A stretch of 64,000 nt of DNA from CAWATZ01 sp963784995 (GTDB lineage Bacteria; Planctomycetota; Planctomycetia; Gemmatales; Gemmataceae), in assembly GCA_963784995.1 (NCBI GenBank), contig CAWATZ010000003.1:2418001-2482000 (forward strand), written 5' to 3'. The position numbers and the translations under genes are program-made. Positions 61,740 through 64,000 of the stretch are shown here, in pieces. Position 1 is the stretch's first letter. Every line of letters begins with the position of its first letter. Below the pieces are notes generated by a model. That model was not told where the DNA came from, searched no databases, and worked only from the letters and a program-made list of their open reading frames with translations.

Positions 61740-64000
61740 TCAGTTCGGCCGACCCGGCAGTTTACGCAGCCGGTTCGCCTGCCCCGCTTTCTTGCGGGGC
61801 TGGTCCTGCGTTTCCTCGACGGGTGGTGCTGGTTTGGCGGCACTCTCCCGGACGATGAGGTTGCGCTGCACGGCCAGTTCCAGGAAGCGCTCCTGACTGC
61901 GCAGCGGCGGCTGACCGGGTGCCGGCTGCACCCGCCGATAACTGCCATCCGGGAGCAGCTGCCGGGCCTTGACGTTGTCCGCCAGGCTGATCGCCAGCAT
62001 GTCCGTGATCACCCGCTGCTTGAGAGCCGGGTCCTCGATGGGGAAGACCACCTCGACGCGCCGTTTCAGGTTGCGGTCCATCCAGTCGGCCGAGCCTACG
62101 CAGACCAGAGGGTCGCCGCCGTTCTCGAAGTAGTAGATCCGACTATGCTCCAGGAAGCGATCGACAATGGAGATGACGCGGATGGTGTCGCTGATCCCCG
62201 GCAGGCCGGGACGGAGCGAGCAGATGCCCCGGCAGATCAGGTCCATTTTCACTCCCGCCTGGCTGGCGCGATACAGCTCGCGGACGATCTCAGGCTCCAG
62301 CACGGCGTTGAGCTTGGCCATGATCCGGGCCGGCTTACCGGCCTGCTGATTGCTGGCCTCCTTGCGGATCTTCTCGACCATGAAGGCCAGCATGCGGGTC
62401 GGAGCGACTACCAGCTTGCGCCAGTTGGACACCTCGCAGAAGCCGGTCAGGTAATTGAACAGCTCGGAAACGTCCTCGGCAAAATCCTGATTGCAGGTGA
62501 ACAGGCCAATGTCCGTGTAGACCCGGGCCGTCTGCGAGTTGTAATTACCCGTGGCCAGGTGGACGTACCGGCGGATGCCGTCCTCCTCCCGGCGCACTAC
62601 CAGGGCTGCCTTGCAGTGCGTTTTCAGACCCACGAAACCGAAGACGACATGGACTCCGGCCCGCTCTAACTTGCGTGCCCAGGCGATGTTGCGCTCCTCG
62701 TCCATCCGGGCTTTCAGCTCGATGACGGCAGTCACCTGCTTGCCGTTGCTGGCGGCCCGCTGCAGCGCCCGCACAATGGGGGAATCGGCGCCGGTGCGAT
62801 ACAGGGTCTGCTTGATGGCCAGCACGCGCTCGTCCCGGGCCGCCTCGGAAATCAGGTCCACGACGGGCTGAAACGACTCGTAGGGATGATGCACCAGAAT
62901 GTCGCGGGCCCGGATGGCGTCCCACAGGCTGCTTGCCTGGACAAACGCCGCGACCGGCTGAGGGACAAAGAGCGGATCGCGCAAGTGCTCGTAGCCGGGC
63001 AGCCCGTGAATCTGGATCAGGGCTGTCAGGTCGAGCGGCTCCGGGGTGCGGAAGATGTCGCCGGCGTCCAGGTCGAAGGCCTCCTTGAGGAACGCCTCGA
63101 TGGGGGCGGACGCCCCCCGAGCCAGGATCAAGCGCACGGCCGCCCCACGCCGCCGCTTGCGCACCTCGCCCTCGATGGTCTTGAGCAGGTCCTCGACATC
63201 CTCCTCGGTGATCTCGATGTCGCTGTTGCGCGTCACCTGGAAACAGGCCGTGTCCACCACGGTCATGCCCCGGAACAGGTCCGCCAGATGCAGCTGGATC
63301 AGCGCTTCCAGGGTGACGAAGGCATGACCCTTGCTCGCCCGGGAGGGCGAGGCTCCTGCCGAGCCAGGTTTCATTGGCTCGGCAGGAGCCTCGCCCTCCC
63401 GAGCCGGGAGAGCGACAAAGCGCGGCAGCACCGAAGGGACCTGGACAACCGCGTACAGGGTCTCGTCCTCGTCGGGCCGATGCAGCCGGATTGCCAGGTT
63501 GAGCGACCGGTTGACCAGGTGCGGAAAGGGATGGCCTGGATCGATCGCCAGGGGAGTCAGCACCGGATAGATCTCGCGGTCGAACAGGTCGCGGAGGTAC
63601 TGCTGTTCCTCCCGGTTGAGGTCGGCCGGCCGGCGCAGGACGATGCCTTCCTTTTCCAGGGCCGGCAGCACTTCGGTCAGCAGGCAGGCATATTGCTGGG
63701 TCAGCATCTCGCCAACCAGGTACACGATGCGGTCCAGCTGCTGGCGCGGCGGCGTGCGGTCGGCGCCGGTGCCGACGCCGAGTCCGGCATGCACCTTCTG
63801 CTGAATGCCTCCCACCCGGACCATGAAGAACTCATCCAGGTTGGAGGTGAAGATGGCCAGGAACTTCAGCCGTTCCAGCAGCGGCACACCGGGATCGCAG
63901 CCTTCCTCCAGGACCCGGCGGTTGAACTCCAGCCAGCTCAGGTCGCGGTTCAGGTACAGGCTCGGATCGTCCAGGGGCGGCTGGGAGGGCGAGGCTCCTG
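61740..64000 (-). CDS. ppk: Polyphosphate kinase 1 (5' end outside window)
   Basis: The minus frame is open from the window edge: LYLNRDLSWLEFNRRVL, FLAIFTSNLDEFFMVRV, HPYESFQPVVDLI, IKQTLYRTG, VELKARMDEERNI-type segment, KTHCKAAL with the region of the autophosphorylated His, TGNYNSQTARVYTDIG, SADWMDRNLKRRVEVVFPI. It makes polyphosphate from ATP. Unusual: a palindrome at 63340-63401 is read through in frame, adding AREGEAPAEP...GSAGASPSRA between VALP and KGHAFVTLEA, and half of a second copy (GASPSQ) is seen at the N-terminal edge. Stop is 13 nt before the transporter start. Confidence 0.95.
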   Translation of the reverse strand, partial: GASPSQPPLDDPSLYLNRDLSWLEFNRRVLEEGCDPGVPLLERLKFLAIFTSNLDEFFMVRVGGIQQKVHAGLGVGTGADRTPPRQQLDRIVYLVGEMLTQQYACLLTEVLPALEKEGIVLRRPADLNREEQQYLRDLFDREIYPVLTPLAIDPGHPFPHLVNRSLNLAIRLHRPDEDETLYAVVQVPSVLPRFVALPAREGEAPAEPMKPGSAGASPSRASKGHAFVTLEALIQLHLADLFRGMTVVDTACFQVTRNSDIEITEEDVEDLLKTIEGEVRKRRRGAAVRLILARGASAPIEAFLKEAFDLDAGDIFRTPEPLDLTALIQIHGLPGYEHLRDPLFVPQPVAAFVQASSLWDAIRARDILVHHPYESFQPVVDLISEAARDERVLAIKQTLYRTGADSPIVRALQRAASNGKQVTAVIELKARMDEERNIAWARKLERAGVHVVFGFVGLKTHCKAALVVRREEDGIRRYVHLATGNYNSQTARVYTDIGLFTCNQDFAEDVSELFNYLTGFCEVSNWRKLVVAPTRMLAFMVEKIRKEASNQQAGKPARIMAKLNAVLEPEIVRELYRASQAGVKMDLICRGICSLRPGLPGISDTIRVISIVDRFLEHSRIYYFENGGDPLVCVGSADWMDRNLKRRVEVVFPIEDPALKQRVITDMLAISLADNVKARQLLPDGSYRRVQPAPGQPPLRSQERFLELAVQRNLIVRESAAKPAPPVEETQDQPRKKAGQANRLRKLPGRPN
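63340..63401. repeat. 62-bp palindrome inside ppk, read in frame
   Basis: 27-nt arms CGGGAGGGCGAGGCTCCTGC(CGAGCCA) at 63340-63366 and 63375-63401 around GGTTTCAT. It contributes about 20 codons to ppk without a stop. Confidence 0.95.
63983..64000. repeat. Second copy of the ppk-internal repeat, cut by the window edge
   Basis: 18 nt identical to 63341-63358, also in a frame that keeps ppk open (GASPS). Confidence 0.85.

Overview
The window comes from a GC-rich bacterium that looks like a planctomycete, most plausibly a Gemmataceae relative. The reasons are a DUF1559-type pseudopilin-like secreted protein, an exported sulfatase, a PQQ-type beta-propeller membrane protein, an ECF sigma/anti-sigma pair, a SWIM-finger DNA ligase and many long intergenic palindromes. 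Placement is inferred from gene content; no rRNA or tRNA gene was recognised.

Layout. 1-4.7 kb (minus): carbohydrate block with a partial GH13 amylase, a BASS-family transporter and a GH63-type glucosidase. 4.9-14.4 kb: small unknown proteins, a glycine-zipper lipoprotein, a two-domain M16 peptidase, exported proteins, a PIN/TRAM membrane protein, a dGTPase and a HIT protein. 14.6-19.9 kb (plus): lipid block rpmF-plsX-fabD-acpP-fabF, then a MoeB/ThiF-rhodanese protein. 20.2 kb: an ArsC-family gene with an in-frame UGA in its redox motif and a SECIS-like hairpin behind it, a strong selenoprotein candidate that ordinary ORF calling misses. 20.8-38.4 kb: housekeeping and envelope genes (Tricorn-like protease, SWIM-DNA ligase, peroxiredoxin, sulfatase, cytosine-deaminase-like enzyme, VOC protein, sigma/anti-sigma/PDZ set, DUF1559 protein, endonuclease IV, PQQ propeller protein).

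38.5-59.3 kb is a run of 17 genes, all on the minus strand and visibly richer in A+T. It encodes surface-glycan functions: a DPM1/ArnC-like glycosyltransferase, WecE-type sugar aminotransferase, WecD-like GNAT, two sugar-nucleotide SDRs, four SAM methyltransferases, a split transketolase, an APH-fold kinase, a HAD protein, two large multi-membrane proteins, and an MBOAT/SGNH pair suited to O-acetylation. Many starts and stops overlap. 59.6-64 kb: DinB protein, a fused substrate-binding/permease amino-acid transporter and polyphosphate kinase (5' end outside the window).

Two features cut across the whole window. First, about 17 long palindromes or repeat arrays sit at gene ends, some supplying the stop codon; one 29-nt-arm family occurs four times, and another family is inserted in frame inside ppk. 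Second, five genes are broken by six single-base shifts, five of them at short G/C runs, a pattern more like assembly indels than gene decay.
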